Source: JAISDD01 sp031553935 (GTDB taxonomy: Bacteria > Bacillota > Syntrophomonadia > Syntrophomonadales > Syntrophomonadaceae). Taken from it: a stretch of 64,000 nt of DNA. The stretch is from positions 1 to 64,000 of the forward strand of contig JAVBKS010000042.1 in NCBI GenBank assembly GCA_031553935.1, in the 5' to 3' direction. Of the stretch, positions 36,400 through 45,384 are shown piece by piece. A program made the translations under genes and the position numbers. The first letter of the stretch is position 1, and each line of letters starts with the position of its first letter. A model generated the notes under the pieces. It was not told the origin of the DNA, did not search any database, and saw nothing but the letters and a program-made list of their open reading frames with translations.

Positions 36400-36729
36400 A
36401 TGGGTTTAACTATCAGCGTTGAGATGATAATAAAACAAGCCATTGAGCGGGGCGAACTTGATAATTTACCCGGAGAAGGCAAGCCAATAGAGCTAAGAAA
36501 TATTAACCCATTTGAAACCAAAGAGGATAGAATGCTCAATTGGATTATTGCTGCAGCAGGAGAACTCCCAATAGAAATAATGATTCTTAAAGAAATTGAA
36601 AGCCTCAAACAGAAACTGGAAGGATGCACATCAGATAGTGAAAAGCAAATTCTCCAAAGCAAACTAGATGAAATGAATTGGAAATATGAGATTCAAAGAG
36701 AGGCGCGGCTTGCTTTTTATAAAGACTGA
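36400..36729 (+). CDS. short DUF1992 protein
   Basis: This 109-aa protein has the core RGELDNLPGEGKPIEL, the same motif as in the longer paralogue at 31409-31969, followed by a helical tail. ATG 36400 lies 9 nt after AAGGAG; the longer in-frame start at 36352 lies in a repeat and is rejected. Function is unknown. It ends before a 230-nt spacer preceding spmA. Confidence 0.8.
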   Translation: MGLTISVEMIIKQAIERGELDNLPGEGKPIELRNINPFETKEDRMLNWIIAAAGELPIEIMILKEIESLKQKLEGCTSDSEKQILQSKLDEMNWKYEIQREARLAFYKD

Positions 36730-36751
36730 GTTTCTGCTTGAAAACAGGCTA

Positions 36752-36883
36752 TCAACATAAGAGTTCCTTCGAAACCTTCGTTTCCTCAATTGATTCCTGT
36801 GGGTCTATTAAATAATTAGAGAGGGGGGCGCCGCCAAAAGCGTTCCCCTTGACATATTTTGCCTTTGCCTTTATTATCTTCAT
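36752..36883 (-). CDS. possible 43-aa small protein
   Basis: This short frame reads MKIIKAKAKYVKGNAFGG, then APLSNYLIDPQE and a Lys/Glu-rich end. AAGGTGAG precedes the ATG by 4 nt. It fills most of the gap between two plus-strand genes and is opposite in orientation. No family was recognised, and a frame this short could be chance. Confidence 0.3.
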   Translation of the reverse strand: MKIIKAKAKYVKGNAFGGAPLSNYLIDPQESIEETKVSKELLC

Positions 36884-36959
36884 TTCACTCACCTTCAAAA
36901 GTTCTATTTTTTTTTGCCTTAACATAGGTTTCATAAATGGCTTATAGGAGGCAGAACTT

Positions 36960-37550
36960 GTGTTAAATACTATCTGGCTGGCATTATTGGTTATTGGTAT
37001 CATAACCGCAGCAATAAACGGAAATATTGAGCTGGTGACCTCAGCTGCCCTGGATGCTGCGAAGGGCGCAGTTGACATATGTTTTGAATTAGTTGGAATC
37101 ATGGCTTTGTGGTTGGGGATAATGAAGATTGCAGAAAAAGGAGGACTAATCCAAGCCATTGGCCGCATTATGAGGCCGGTGTTAATAAGACTGTTTCCAA
37201 CAGTGCCTCCGGAGCACCCGGCAATGGGCGCAATGATACTCAATATCAGTGCTAATATTTTAGGATTAGGCAGTGCAGCAACTCCCTTCGGGATGAAAGC
37301 CATGCAGGGATTGCAGGAATTAAACAATAATTCCACTAGAGCATCAACTGCTATGTGTACTTTTTTGGCAATTAATACTTCCTGCATAACAATTATTCCA
37401 GCAACGATTATTGGCGTGCGATTGGCACTAAATTCGACCGATCCCACTTCAATAGTGGGTCCATGTATAATGGCTACTTCAATCGCTATGATTTGTGCTG
37501 TAACTTTGGATTACTGGTTGCGGCGGTTCTCCCGGCTTAGAAGCAGGTGA
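36960..37550 (+). CDS. spmA: spore maturation protein A
   Basis: This 196-aa membrane protein has a nucleoside-recognition (Gate) domain (GIMKIAEKGGLIQAI, MILNISANILGLGSAATPFG). In Bacillus, SpmA and SpmB are needed for spore core dehydration. The start is GTG 36960, 8 nt after AGGAGG. spmB begins 3 nt after the stop. With gerW and gerAB it marks the organism as spore-forming. Confidence 0.95.
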   Translation: MLNTIWLALLVIGIITAAINGNIELVTSAALDAAKGAVDICFELVGIMALWLGIMKIAEKGGLIQAIGRIMRPVLIRLFPTVPPEHPAMGAMILNISANILGLGSAATPFGMKAMQGLQELNNNSTRASTAMCTFLAINTSCITIIPATIIGVRLALNSTDPTSIVGPCIMATSIAMICAVTLDYWLRRFSRLRSR

Positions 37551-37553
37551 TAA

Positions 37554-38090
37554 ATGTTTTATCAAGGCTTAGATTTAGTATCGAAATGGGTTATTCCGAT
37601 GCTTCTTTTGGCAATACCGTTATATGGATATTTTAAAAAAGTGCCGGTTTATGAGACCTTTGTTGAAGGTGCGGAAGAAGGTTTTTTTACCGCCATTAAA
37701 ATAATTCCATTTTTAGTCGGCATGATGGTAGCCATTTCCGTTTTCAGGGCATCAGGAGCAATGGATATTTTGGGTATAGTCTTTGCCCCTATCGCAGCAT
37801 TTTTTGGAGCTCCGACTGAAGTTTTGCCCTTAGCGATAATGCGCCCCTTATCGGGCAGTGCTGTCTTAGGAATGGCTTCTGAGCTCATGCGGGTTTACGG
37901 CCCAGATTCTTATATAGGAAAAATTGCTTCGGTAATGCAAGGCACCACTGACACTACTTTTTTTGTTTTAACCGTTTACTTTGGTTCAGTGGGGATTAAG
38001 AATTTTCGCTATGCTCTTGTCACTGGACTCACTGCAGATATTACCGGCTTCATAGCCTCCCTAGTAATATGTCAGCATTTCTTCAAATAA
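37554..38090 (+). CDS. spmB: spore maturation protein B
   Basis: This 178-aa membrane protein has the paired Gate domain (YETFVEGAEEGFFTAIKIIP, LPLAIMRPLSGSA, MQGTTDTTFFVLTVYFG). It acts with SpmA in the forespore or mother-cell membrane during core dehydration. There is a 3-nt gap after spmA. Confidence 0.95.
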   Translation: MFYQGLDLVSKWVIPMLLLAIPLYGYFKKVPVYETFVEGAEEGFFTAIKIIPFLVGMMVAISVFRASGAMDILGIVFAPIAAFFGAPTEVLPLAIMRPLSGSAVLGMASELMRVYGPDSYIGKIASVMQGTTDTTFFVLTVYFGSVGIKNFRYALVTGLTADITGFIASLVICQHFFK

Positions 38091-38164
38091 TTCTCTAGAT
38101 CAATTAATAATGAAATTTAATAACTTAATGGCTATAATAATATACTATGATGGGAGGCGAAGAT

Positions 38165-39832
38165 ATGCTAAGTGACATTGATATTGCGCAAGCAGCACAT
38201 ATGAAGCCAATAATTGATATCGCAAGTGATTTGGGTATAGAACCTGACTATGTTGAACCTTATGGCAAATACAAAGCCAAAATATCATTAAAGTGTTTTC
38301 AAGACCTGGAAACAAAAAAAAGCGGCAAACTAATTTTAGTAACCGCAATTAACCCTACTCCAGCAGGGGAAGGCAAAACCACAACCACGGTAGGCCTAGG
38401 ACAAGCGTTAAATCGCTTGGGTAAAAAAGCGATTATTGCCCTACGAGAACCTTCGCTGGGCCCTAGCTTCGGTATTAAAGGCGGAGCCGCCGGGGGGGGA
38501 TACTCTCAGGTTGTGCCTATGGATGACATTAATTTGCATTTCACCGGGGATATACATGCAGTAAGTACAGCTCATAATCTTTTGGCAGCTCTGATAGACA
38601 ATCATATTCATCACGGTAACGCACTAGAAATCGATAACCATCAAATTAATTGGCGCCGTGTCATTGATTTGAATGATAGAGCTCTAAGAAGTGTTATAGT
38701 AGCCCTGGGGGGGAAATTAAATGGATTTCCCAGGGAAACCGGATTCGACATAAGTGTTGCTTCTGAAGTTATGGCAGCTCTATGTCTATCGAATAGTTTG
38801 TCGGATTTAAAAGACCGTTTCAAAAAAATTGTGGTTGCCTATGACAGGCAAGGAAATGAAATTACGGCTGAGCATCTTAATGCTGCCGGTTCAATGGCCT
38901 TATTAATGAAAGATGCAATAAAACCAAATTTGGTGCAAACCTTAGAAAACACCCCGGCTTTTATTCATGGCGGACCCTTTGCTAATATTGCCCATGGAGC
39001 TAATTCCATTCTGGCTACCCGCTTAGGTCTGAAGTTAGCAGATTATTTGGTAACTGAAGCAGGCTTTGGCGCCGATTTAGGTGCTGAAAAATTCTTCGAT
39101 ATCGTCTGTCGGTACGGAAATTTTAGACCTAGTGCCGTCGTTTTAGTTGCAACGGTAAGAGCATTAAAAAACCATGCCGGATTAAAGGGTGAGCAGCTGT
39201 CAATTCCTAATGTGGAAAAGTTGGCAGAGGGATTTGCCAACTTGGAAAAACACTTGCAGAATCTTCAGAAATACGGAGTTCCAGTAGTAGTTGCAATTAA
39301 TGAATTTCCGTCTGACAGTAAAGAAGAGCTGGAATTTCTGCAAAGCAGATGCCAGGATTTAAATGCAGAAATGGCAATTTCTAGAGTGTGGGCAGACGGG
39401 GGTAAAGGGGGCGAAGAACTAGCCCGCAAAGTAATGGCGGCAGCTGATTGCCCAGCTGATTTTAAATACCTCTATCCACTAGAAATGGGTTTGGTTGAAA
39501 AGATTAAGACCATTTGCATGCAGATATATGGTGCTGCAAAAGTTGAGTTTTCTGATAATGCGCTCAAAATGCTCAAAAAATTTGAGGAGCAAGGACATAG
39601 AGAATTGCCGGTTTGTATTGCTAAGACTCAATACTCATTAAGTGATGATCAAAGCAAGATTGGAGTACCAAGCGGATTCACAATTAACATAAGAGAAGTA
39701 AGATTATCGGCGGGAGCAGGCTTCGTAGTAGCTTTGGCAGGAAATATTATGACTCTTCCCGGTCTCGGCAAAGTTCCATCTGCTGAAAAAATTGACATTA
39801 TGGATGATGGAACTATTCTGGGGTTATTCTAA
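38165..39832 (+). CDS. fhs: formate--tetrahydrofolate ligase
   Basis: This 555-aa enzyme makes 10-formyl-THF from formate, ATP and THF. The P-loop-like motif is TPAGEGKTTTTVGL; other blocks are REPSLGPSFGIKGGAAGGGY, FHDI-type FTGDIHAV and TEAGFGADLGAEKF. ATG 38165 follows GGGAGG; the ATG at 38147 lies before that site. In anaerobes it serves the Wood-Ljungdahl methyl branch, formate handling or purine synthesis; no other pathway genes are nearby. Confidence 0.97.
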   Translation: MLSDIDIAQAAHMKPIIDIASDLGIEPDYVEPYGKYKAKISLKCFQDLETKKSGKLILVTAINPTPAGEGKTTTTVGLGQALNRLGKKAIIALREPSLGPSFGIKGGAAGGGYSQVVPMDDINLHFTGDIHAVSTAHNLLAALIDNHIHHGNALEIDNHQINWRRVIDLNDRALRSVIVALGGKLNGFPRETGFDISVASEVMAALCLSNSLSDLKDRFKKIVVAYDRQGNEITAEHLNAAGSMALLMKDAIKPNLVQTLENTPAFIHGGPFANIAHGANSILATRLGLKLADYLVTEAGFGADLGAEKFFDIVCRYGNFRPSAVVLVATVRALKNHAGLKGEQLSIPNVEKLAEGFANLEKHLQNLQKYGVPVVVAINEFPSDSKEELEFLQSRCQDLNAEMAISRVWADGGKGGEELARKVMAAADCPADFKYLYPLEMGLVEKIKTICMQIYGAAKVEFSDNALKMLKKFEEQGHRELPVCIAKTQYSLSDDQSKIGVPSGFTINIREVRLSAGAGFVVALAGNIMTLPGLGKVPSAEKIDIMDDGTILGLF

Positions 39833-39922
39833 ACTAAAACCTCCTCGTTAAATTGCATAATAATTTTTTCTTTACAGATAATTAGTTTAAGAGAAAACAG
39901 CATGTGATTTGGAGGAAACAAT

Positions 39923-40402
39923 ATGGATAACAAGTCAGTAAATATTGCTTTATTTAGTGGAGATTTTGATAAAGCATTAGCTGCGTTAATCATCGCCAAT
40001 GGTGCAAAAGATCTGGATATGAAAGTATCCATTTTTTTTGCTTTCTGGGGGTTATTATTATTAAGAGATCCAGACAAAATGAATTTAGAAGATAAGACGC
40101 TATTCGAAAAATTATTTACAATAATGACTCCGGTTGGCGCCGAAGATCTCAATTTGTCAAAAATGAATATGGCCGGAATTGGAAAATACATGCTAAAGGA
40201 CATGATGGAAGAAAATAAGACGCCTTCAATTTCTGATTTTTTGCAGGGGGCACGACGAAAAGGAGTAAATTTTTACGCTTGCAAAATGTCGTTAGAAATA
40301 ATGGGTTTTGATTTAGACGAACTCTTGCCAGAAGTACAAATCCGGGATGTTCATGAATATCTTGAGGAGGCGATTGATTCTAATCTACAGCTATTTATCT
40401 GA
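39923..40402 (+). CDS. DsrE/DsrF-like (DsrE2) family protein
   Basis: This 159-aa protein has the family opening (NIALFSGDFDKALAALIIAN), the FFAFWGLLLLR segment, and a Cys at about residue 120 in FYACKMSLEIMG that is the usual sulfur-carrying position. Such proteins take part in persulfide relay. The neighbour at 40564 is a class V aminotransferase similar to cysteine desulfurases, which would be a natural sulfur donor. GGAGG precedes the ATG. Confidence 0.85.
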   Translation: MDNKSVNIALFSGDFDKALAALIIANGAKDLDMKVSIFFAFWGLLLLRDPDKMNLEDKTLFEKLFTIMTPVGAEDLNLSKMNMAGIGKYMLKDMMEENKTPSISDFLQGARRKGVNFYACKMSLEIMGFDLDELLPEVQIRDVHEYLEEAIDSNLQLFI

Positions 40403-40563
40403 CAATATTTGTCTCATTAGTTGATACTAATTGCACAATAAACGCCTTAAGCTCATATATTAATCTAGTCAATATTATCCTTAGATTACCAATGATTCTA
40501 CGAGTTGCATGGTCTTTATGGCCTGTATATACAGACTTTAATTATGAGTTGAGGTGGCGCGTA

Positions 40564-41907
40564 ATGGAACATATGTTCTTTAGACAACGCTTTCGTAACG
40601 ATATTATGGGAGCAGAAGAACAAGTGCCAATAATGAAAAATAAGAAAACCACATTTATTAATTTTGATAATGCAGCAAGTACGCCAGCTCTAAGACCTGT
40701 ATGGCATATGATGGAAAAATTCTTATGTTATTATTCAGGTGTTCACCGCGGGACTGGTTACAAATCGATGGTTTCATCAAACCTATATGATGATGTTCAT
40801 ACGATAATTGGCAATTTTGTCAAAGCAGATATGGATAAGAATGTTGTTATTTTGGTGAAAAACACTACTGAAGCCATTAATAAATTATCGGCTCGATTGA
40901 ATCTTAAAGCATCAGATGTAGTACTCACGACCGATATGGAACATAATTCAAATGATTTGCCATGGCGTCGTTTTTCTAAGATCGATTGGGTAAAAGTTGA
41001 TTGCAATGGGCGTTTAGATCTATTCGACTTAGAAATGAAACTGAAGAAGTATTACCCTAATGTCAAACTATTGACGGTTACCGGAGCATCTAATGTTACA
41101 GGGTATATCAATGATATACACCATATTGCAGCGCTAGCGCATGGGTATGGAAGCCGGATATTAGTAGATGCAGCCCAGTTGGCAGCTCATCGTTCAATTG
41201 ATATGAAACCTAATCATGATTCAAACCATATCGATTTTCTAGCTTTTTCAGGGCACAAAATGTATGCTCCTTTTGGTTGCGGAGTTCTAATTGGTCCGCG
41301 GGAGTGCTTTGCCAATAGCCCTCCAGATCATGTAGGTGGGGGAACGATTAAGGTTATCTCATACCGAAAAATTTCGTGGGCTGAGCTTCCTGACAAGGAA
41401 GAAGCAGGGTCACCCAACGTATTGGGAGCATTTGCTTTAGCTGAAGCCATAAAATATTTGGAGAAATTCGGTTTGGAACGAATCGCGCAATATGAGCACG
41501 ATCTTTGTAATTATGCATACCAAAAAATAAAAAAGATTCCAGGAATAATGGTTTATGGCAATATGCCTCGCTTGGGTGTAATTAGTTTGAATCTAGACGG
41601 GTTTACTCATTCTAAGCTGGGAGCGATACTTGGCGCAGAAGGAGGAATCGGAGTTCGCACAGGATGTTTTTGCGCGCAAAATTATGTAAGAACTTTGCTA
41701 GGAATATCTGATCCAGTTGATTTATCCACTTATGAAAAGCCAAATGCACTTTTGCCTGGTATGGTCAGGATTAGTCTAGCTCCATATAATATGCCGGAAG
41801 AAGTTGACAGGTTCTGCAATCTGCTGAGTCGAATCACCAGCAACCGCGATTACTACCAGCAGGCTTATATTTATTCTCCGCAGCAAGAGCAATATGTATT
41901 GAAATAA
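40564..41907 (+). CDS. class V aminotransferase, cysteine-desulfurase-like
   Basis: This 447-aa PLP protein resembles SufS/Csd enzymes: INFDNAASTPAL and YYSGVHRGTGYKS at the N-terminus, PLP lysine in FLAFSGHKMYAPFG, and a mobile-loop Cys in GVRTGCFCAQNYV. Substrate would be cysteine, giving alanine and enzyme-bound persulfide. ATG 40564 follows GAGGTGG by 8 nt. No sufB/U or iscU lies nearby, so the link to Fe-S assembly is unproven; the DsrE-like neighbour is a candidate acceptor. Confidence 0.85.
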   Translation: MEHMFFRQRFRNDIMGAEEQVPIMKNKKTTFINFDNAASTPALRPVWHMMEKFLCYYSGVHRGTGYKSMVSSNLYDDVHTIIGNFVKADMDKNVVILVKNTTEAINKLSARLNLKASDVVLTTDMEHNSNDLPWRRFSKIDWVKVDCNGRLDLFDLEMKLKKYYPNVKLLTVTGASNVTGYINDIHHIAALAHGYGSRILVDAAQLAAHRSIDMKPNHDSNHIDFLAFSGHKMYAPFGCGVLIGPRECFANSPPDHVGGGTIKVISYRKISWAELPDKEEAGSPNVLGAFALAEAIKYLEKFGLERIAQYEHDLCNYAYQKIKKIPGIMVYGNMPRLGVISLNLDGFTHSKLGAILGAEGGIGVRTGCFCAQNYVRTLLGISDPVDLSTYEKPNALLPGMVRISLAPYNMPEEVDRFCNLLSRITSNRDYYQQAYIYSPQQEQYVLK

Positions 41908-42011
41908 ATGTATATAGTAACTATTGGGAGCCGAGCCCTTTTTCTTGAAGGCAACAATCTTTCTTATTCGCTAAACCCCTTTAGGAAAGAGGGAGCTCCC
42001 CTTATAGTTTA

Positions 42012-42575
42012 TTACTTTATCAATGAGAGAAACTCGGCTCTGGTTTCTGACCTAGTTTCAAAAATACCGCGAACGGCTGAAGTAATTGTTAATGTCCCCG
42101 GTTTATGAACCCCACGCATGGTCATGCACATGTGCTCGGCCTCTATGATCACTGCTACTCCATGCGGATTTAGGGTTTCTTTAATGCAATCTGCAATTTG
42201 TGAGGTAAGCCGTTCCTGGAGTTGAGGCCTTCTAGAGAATCCGTCGACTACACGTGCGAGTTTACTTATGCCCACGACTTTACCATCCCGGGGTATATAG
42301 GCGACATGGGCTTTGCCATAAAAAGGGAGCAAATGATGTTCACACATCGAGTATAAAGGAATATCTTTAAGTAAAACTAGTTCGTCATGAAATTCAGTGA
42401 AAGAAACTTGTAATTGTTCCCGCGGATCAGTTTGCAAACCGGAAAAAACCTCAGCATACATATTTGCGACCCGACTAGGCGTCTTTAATAAACCTTCACG
42501 ATTTATATCCTCACCGATTGCCTCTAGTATCATGGTTACTGCTTCTTGAATTTTCTCTTTATTTATAGGTGCCAT
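42012..42575 (-). CDS. folE: GTP cyclohydrolase I
   Basis: This 187-aa enzyme converts GTP to dihydroneopterin triphosphate for folate synthesis, or for queuosine via QueD. The zinc and catalytic residues are visible in YSMCEHHLLPFYGKAHV and EAEHMCMTMRGV. GGAG precedes the ATG (minus strand). Its 3' end runs convergently with the desulfurase-like gene. Confidence 0.97.
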   Translation of the reverse strand: MAPINKEKIQEAVTMILEAIGEDINREGLLKTPSRVANMYAEVFSGLQTDPREQLQVSFTEFHDELVLLKDIPLYSMCEHHLLPFYGKAHVAYIPRDGKVVGISKLARVVDGFSRRPQLQERLTSQIADCIKETLNPHGVAVIIEAEHMCMTMRGVHKPGTLTITSAVRGIFETRSETRAEFLSLIK

Positions 42576-42762
42576 GGTTTTCTCCTTCGTTACACTAATT
42601 ATTGACTATATGGTTATTATAATATCAAAAAAAGCACTGCCCATGGAAATACAACTTTATTCGTCAAGGCTATTATAAAAGGAAAAAGAATTTATTGTGT
42701 AGAATTGTGTAAAATGCACCCATTAAGTCATCACTAAGTCATTTTAACTACTGGAGGACAAT

Positions 42763-43494
42763 ATGCGTCTTGCGAAATTCCTTGCCGAGGCCGGAATTGC
42801 TTCACGAAGAAAAGCCGAAGAGCTCATTTCTGCGGGAAGAATAACAGTTAATGGTGAAAAAGTAACATCACAAGGGTTCAAGATTTTACCCGAGCAAGAT
42901 AGAGTGTTTTTTGATGACAAAGAAGTCTTGAGTGACAAGAAAGTTTATTTTATCTTAAATAAGCCTAAAGGCTATATCTGTAGCTTAAAAGATGAGTTTT
43001 CTCGCCCTTTGGTAATCGAATTAGTAAAGGATTGTCCTGAAAAGATATTTCCAGTTGGCAGACTAGATCTAGATACTGAAGGATTACTATTACTAACCAA
43101 TGATGGTGATTTTGCGCAGATGATAATTCATCCGCGTAATGGTATAGTCAGAAAATATGAAGCATTAGTGGCTGGACAATTAACTGAAGGCGCTATGGAT
43201 GAATTAGAAACTGGCATCGAATTAGAGGATGGATTTGCCAAAGCAAAAGCAATCAAGCTAATAAAGCAATACAAAGGTAAGTCGAGATTAATAATTGAAA
43301 TTCATATCGGAAAAAAGAGAATTGTCCGAAGGATGCTGAAAAAGGTTGGTTTTCCAGTCCTAACTCTAAAAAGAATTGGCTTGGGAAAATTGACCCTAGC
43401 TGGTCTTAGGCCAGGCGAATACAGGGAATTAACCCCTGCTGAAATTGAGAGTCTAAGAATTCTTGCAAGTTTAAGGCCAGATAAGGAAAGTTAA
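42763..43494 (+). CDS. rRNA pseudouridine synthase, RluB/RsuA family
   Basis: This 243-aa enzyme has an N-terminal S4 RNA-binding domain (MRLAKFLAEAGIASRRKAEE) and a catalytic domain with Asp in VGRLDLDTEGLLLLTND. It isomerises a uridine in 23S or 16S rRNA; by sequence RluB is likelier than RsuA. GGAGG precedes the ATG. A long perfect inverted repeat (43523-43589) follows the stop. Confidence 0.93.
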   Translation: MRLAKFLAEAGIASRRKAEELISAGRITVNGEKVTSQGFKILPEQDRVFFDDKEVLSDKKVYFILNKPKGYICSLKDEFSRPLVIELVKDCPEKIFPVGRLDLDTEGLLLLTNDGDFAQMIIHPRNGIVRKYEALVAGQLTEGAMDELETGIELEDGFAKAKAIKLIKQYKGKSRLIIEIHIGKKRIVRRMLKKVGFPVLTLKRIGLGKLTLAGLRPGEYRELTPAEIESLRILASLRPDKES

Positions 43495-43522
43495 TCCAGG
43501 CATACATTAACTAAAGTCAGAG

Positions 43523-43589
43523 AAATTGGAGTCAAGTAAATAAAAATTTTTCCGATATATAAAAATGATGAAGGACTTGACTCCAATTT
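43523..43589. repeat. 15-bp perfect inverted repeat (REP/MITE-like or terminator)
   Basis: AAATTGGAGTCAAGT (43523-43537) is the exact reverse complement of ACTTGACTCCAATTT (43575-43589), around an AT-rich 37-nt loop. It lies 29 nt after the pseudouridine synthase and ends in a short T-run, so it could terminate transcription. The sequence resembles REP-like repeats seen in other Clostridia (recalled). Confidence 0.75.
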
Positions 43590-43626
43590 TGTACTTATGA
43601 ATACAGGTATAATGAGGAGGGCAAGC

Positions 43627-44058
43627 ATGTCAAGGTTAAAATTCCGTATCAGATACGATTACGAGGGACGAAGCAAATCTGGTTGGCACTTTGGTAAGAA
43701 AAGTTGCCTTGAAGCAGCAGAAGACAACAGACAAAAAAAAGTTGCTCTAATGAGGAACATACCAAATCAAGGCATAATAATTGACGAAATCGAGATGGGC
43801 TCTGAAGTTTACACGATATTTGATGAATACGAAGAAACGAGTATTAGCTTTGCACCGGTTACTTTTACTTTGCAGGCTGATTCTTTGGATTCAATAATTA
43901 AATATGTAATGAAAGAAGAATTCAGAACGATCGAAATCATTGAGCCTAGTGAAGTATCATTGTCAAAGCTTGATCTTGAGAGATTAATGCGGCGTGTTAA
44001 TGAAGAACTATTGACATATAAGCATTTTATGCAAAGAAAAAGGGATAATTGGAAATAG
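43627..44058 (+). CDS. hypothetical protein
   Basis: This 143-aa soluble protein was not recognised. It begins SRLKFRIRYDYEGRSKSGWH, has an acidic centre (IDEIEMGSEVYTIFDEYEE) and a basic C-terminus. ATG 43627 follows GAGGAGGG; the earlier in-frame ATG lies before this site. The HDOD gene follows after 13 nt and they may be cotranscribed. Confidence 0.7.
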   Translation: MSRLKFRIRYDYEGRSKSGWHFGKKSCLEAAEDNRQKKVALMRNIPNQGIIIDEIEMGSEVYTIFDEYEETSISFAPVTFTLQADSLDSIIKYVMKEEFRTIEIIEPSEVSLSKLDLERLMRRVNEELLTYKHFMQRKRDNWK

Positions 44059-44071
44059 AAAGGTGCGAAAG

Positions 44072-44905
44072 ATGCCTAAATTATCATTAGACGATATCAT
44101 ATCTGGTGTTAACGAGATCCCCGCATTGCCACATGTTGTGGTAACCGTTATGCAAATGACAGAGGATCCCAACTCAACGGTGCAAGACATCAACAATGCT
44201 TTGAACAAAGACCAAGCCATGACAGCTCGAGTATTAAGATTAGCAAATTCCGCTTTTTATGGTTTTGCCCGTCGGATCGGAAGTGTTACTGAAGCCGTGG
44301 TTTTTCTGGGCTTTAAGACCATCAGAGGAATTGTATTGGCGGCTGCGGTCAGTGATATAATGAATCGCAAGCTGGATGGGTATGCCTTAGAAAAAGGGGA
44401 ACTCTGGAAACATTCTCAAGCTTGTGCGATTGCCGCCCGGACTATTGCTCGCCGCGCCAAATATAGCAATATTGATCTTGCTTTCACCGTTGGATTGTTA
44501 CATGATATCGGCAAGTTAATACTAAACCAAACTCTTAAAGAAGCATATATCGAGGTTGTTGAAAAAGTTGAAAATGAAGATAAAACTTTCCTGCAGGCTG
44601 AAGACGAAGTCTTAGGTTTTAACCACGCAATTGTAGGCGGGAAAATTGTGGAAAAGTGGAAGCTGCCTAATCAATTAGTTGAGGCAATTCTATACCATCA
44701 TGAACCTGACTTAGCACCCAATGACAAAGCTTTAGTGGCAATAGTTCACATCGCCGACGTTTTGTGTGTATCTTTAGGGATAGGTATAGGGATTGATGGA
44801 ATGCTATATCAATTACATTCTGATTGCCTGAGTATTCTAGGGCTAAATGAAGAAGACTTTGATGAAATTGCATCTGAATTAACTGATCTATACGCTGATC
44901 TATAA
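44072..44905 (+). CDS. HDOD-domain signalling protein
   Basis: This 277-aa protein has the HDOD pattern from residue 10 (NEIPALPHVVVTVMQM, KDQAMTARVLRLANSAFYGF) and HD-like residues in VGLLHDIGKLIL and ILYHHEPD. HDOD proteins act as scaffolds in signal transduction or nucleotide signalling. The ATG at 44072 is preferred over a GTG at 44063 because AAAGGTG lies upstream at a suitable distance. Unlike many HDOD proteins it keeps the HD pair, so catalysis is possible. Confidence 0.88.
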   Translation: MPKLSLDDIISGVNEIPALPHVVVTVMQMTEDPNSTVQDINNALNKDQAMTARVLRLANSAFYGFARRIGSVTEAVVFLGFKTIRGIVLAAAVSDIMNRKLDGYALEKGELWKHSQACAIAARTIARRAKYSNIDLAFTVGLLHDIGKLILNQTLKEAYIEVVEKVENEDKTFLQAEDEVLGFNHAIVGGKIVEKWKLPNQLVEAILYHHEPDLAPNDKALVAIVHIADVLCVSLGIGIGIDGMLYQLHSDCLSILGLNEEDFDEIASELTDLYADL

Positions 44906-44939
44906 AGATAGTAGGCAAAACTTAATATTATTTCGTGAA

Positions 44940-45197
44940 TTAAGTATTTTCTTTTTTAGAAATTTCTCTTAGTGAGCGCGTCATTTCATCGACATGCCCC
45001 TCAAAGAAGATTGCATATCCTTTTACATTATCGTATTCCAATGAAATCATTCTAATAAATGTAAAGCCCATTTCTTTTAGAGTATCTCTATCAACCGATC
45101 GAATGATATCTATTTGCTTATCGCTTACTTTTCGGGCGGCACAATAGATGCCGTTTCCCTTGCCGTTTTCTAAAACGGTTGCTATTAGTGTTCGCAT
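44940..45197 (-). CDS. hypothetical small protein
   Basis: This 85-aa soluble alpha/beta protein begins MRTLIATVLENGKGNGIYC and was not recognised. It has two Cys-free halves apart from one Cys near residue 19, and ends in charged residues. GAGG lies before the ATG. It lies convergently to the HDOD gene with a 34-nt gap. Confidence 0.65.
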   Translation of the reverse strand: MRTLIATVLENGKGNGIYCAARKVSDKQIDIIRSVDRDTLKEMGFTFIRMISLEYDNVKGYAIFFEGHVDEMTRSLREISKKENT

Positions 45198-45384
45198 AAT
45201 ATCCTCTTTTCTAAATTCTAATATCTGAAAACAACCAGGTGAAATAATGCTATACTATTTTCCCTTAAGATGACAACAAGGTCGCAATTAAGGATGATTT
45301 GCGTCGCCATAGATAAATTTATCGTCTGTATTTTTGCGTGCTAATAGTATAATCTTAAATATAATCTAGTGCTGAGGAGTAAAA

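Noticed and set aside
36752..37447. 231-aa minus-strand frame opposite spmA
   Set aside because: Most of it is antisense to spmA; only its last 43 codons lie outside and are listed separately as a weak candidate.
41908..42108. 66-aa frame right after the desulfurase-like gene
   Set aside because: It overlaps the end of folE on the other strand by about 100 nt, has no ribosome site and matches nothing; folE is unmistakable.
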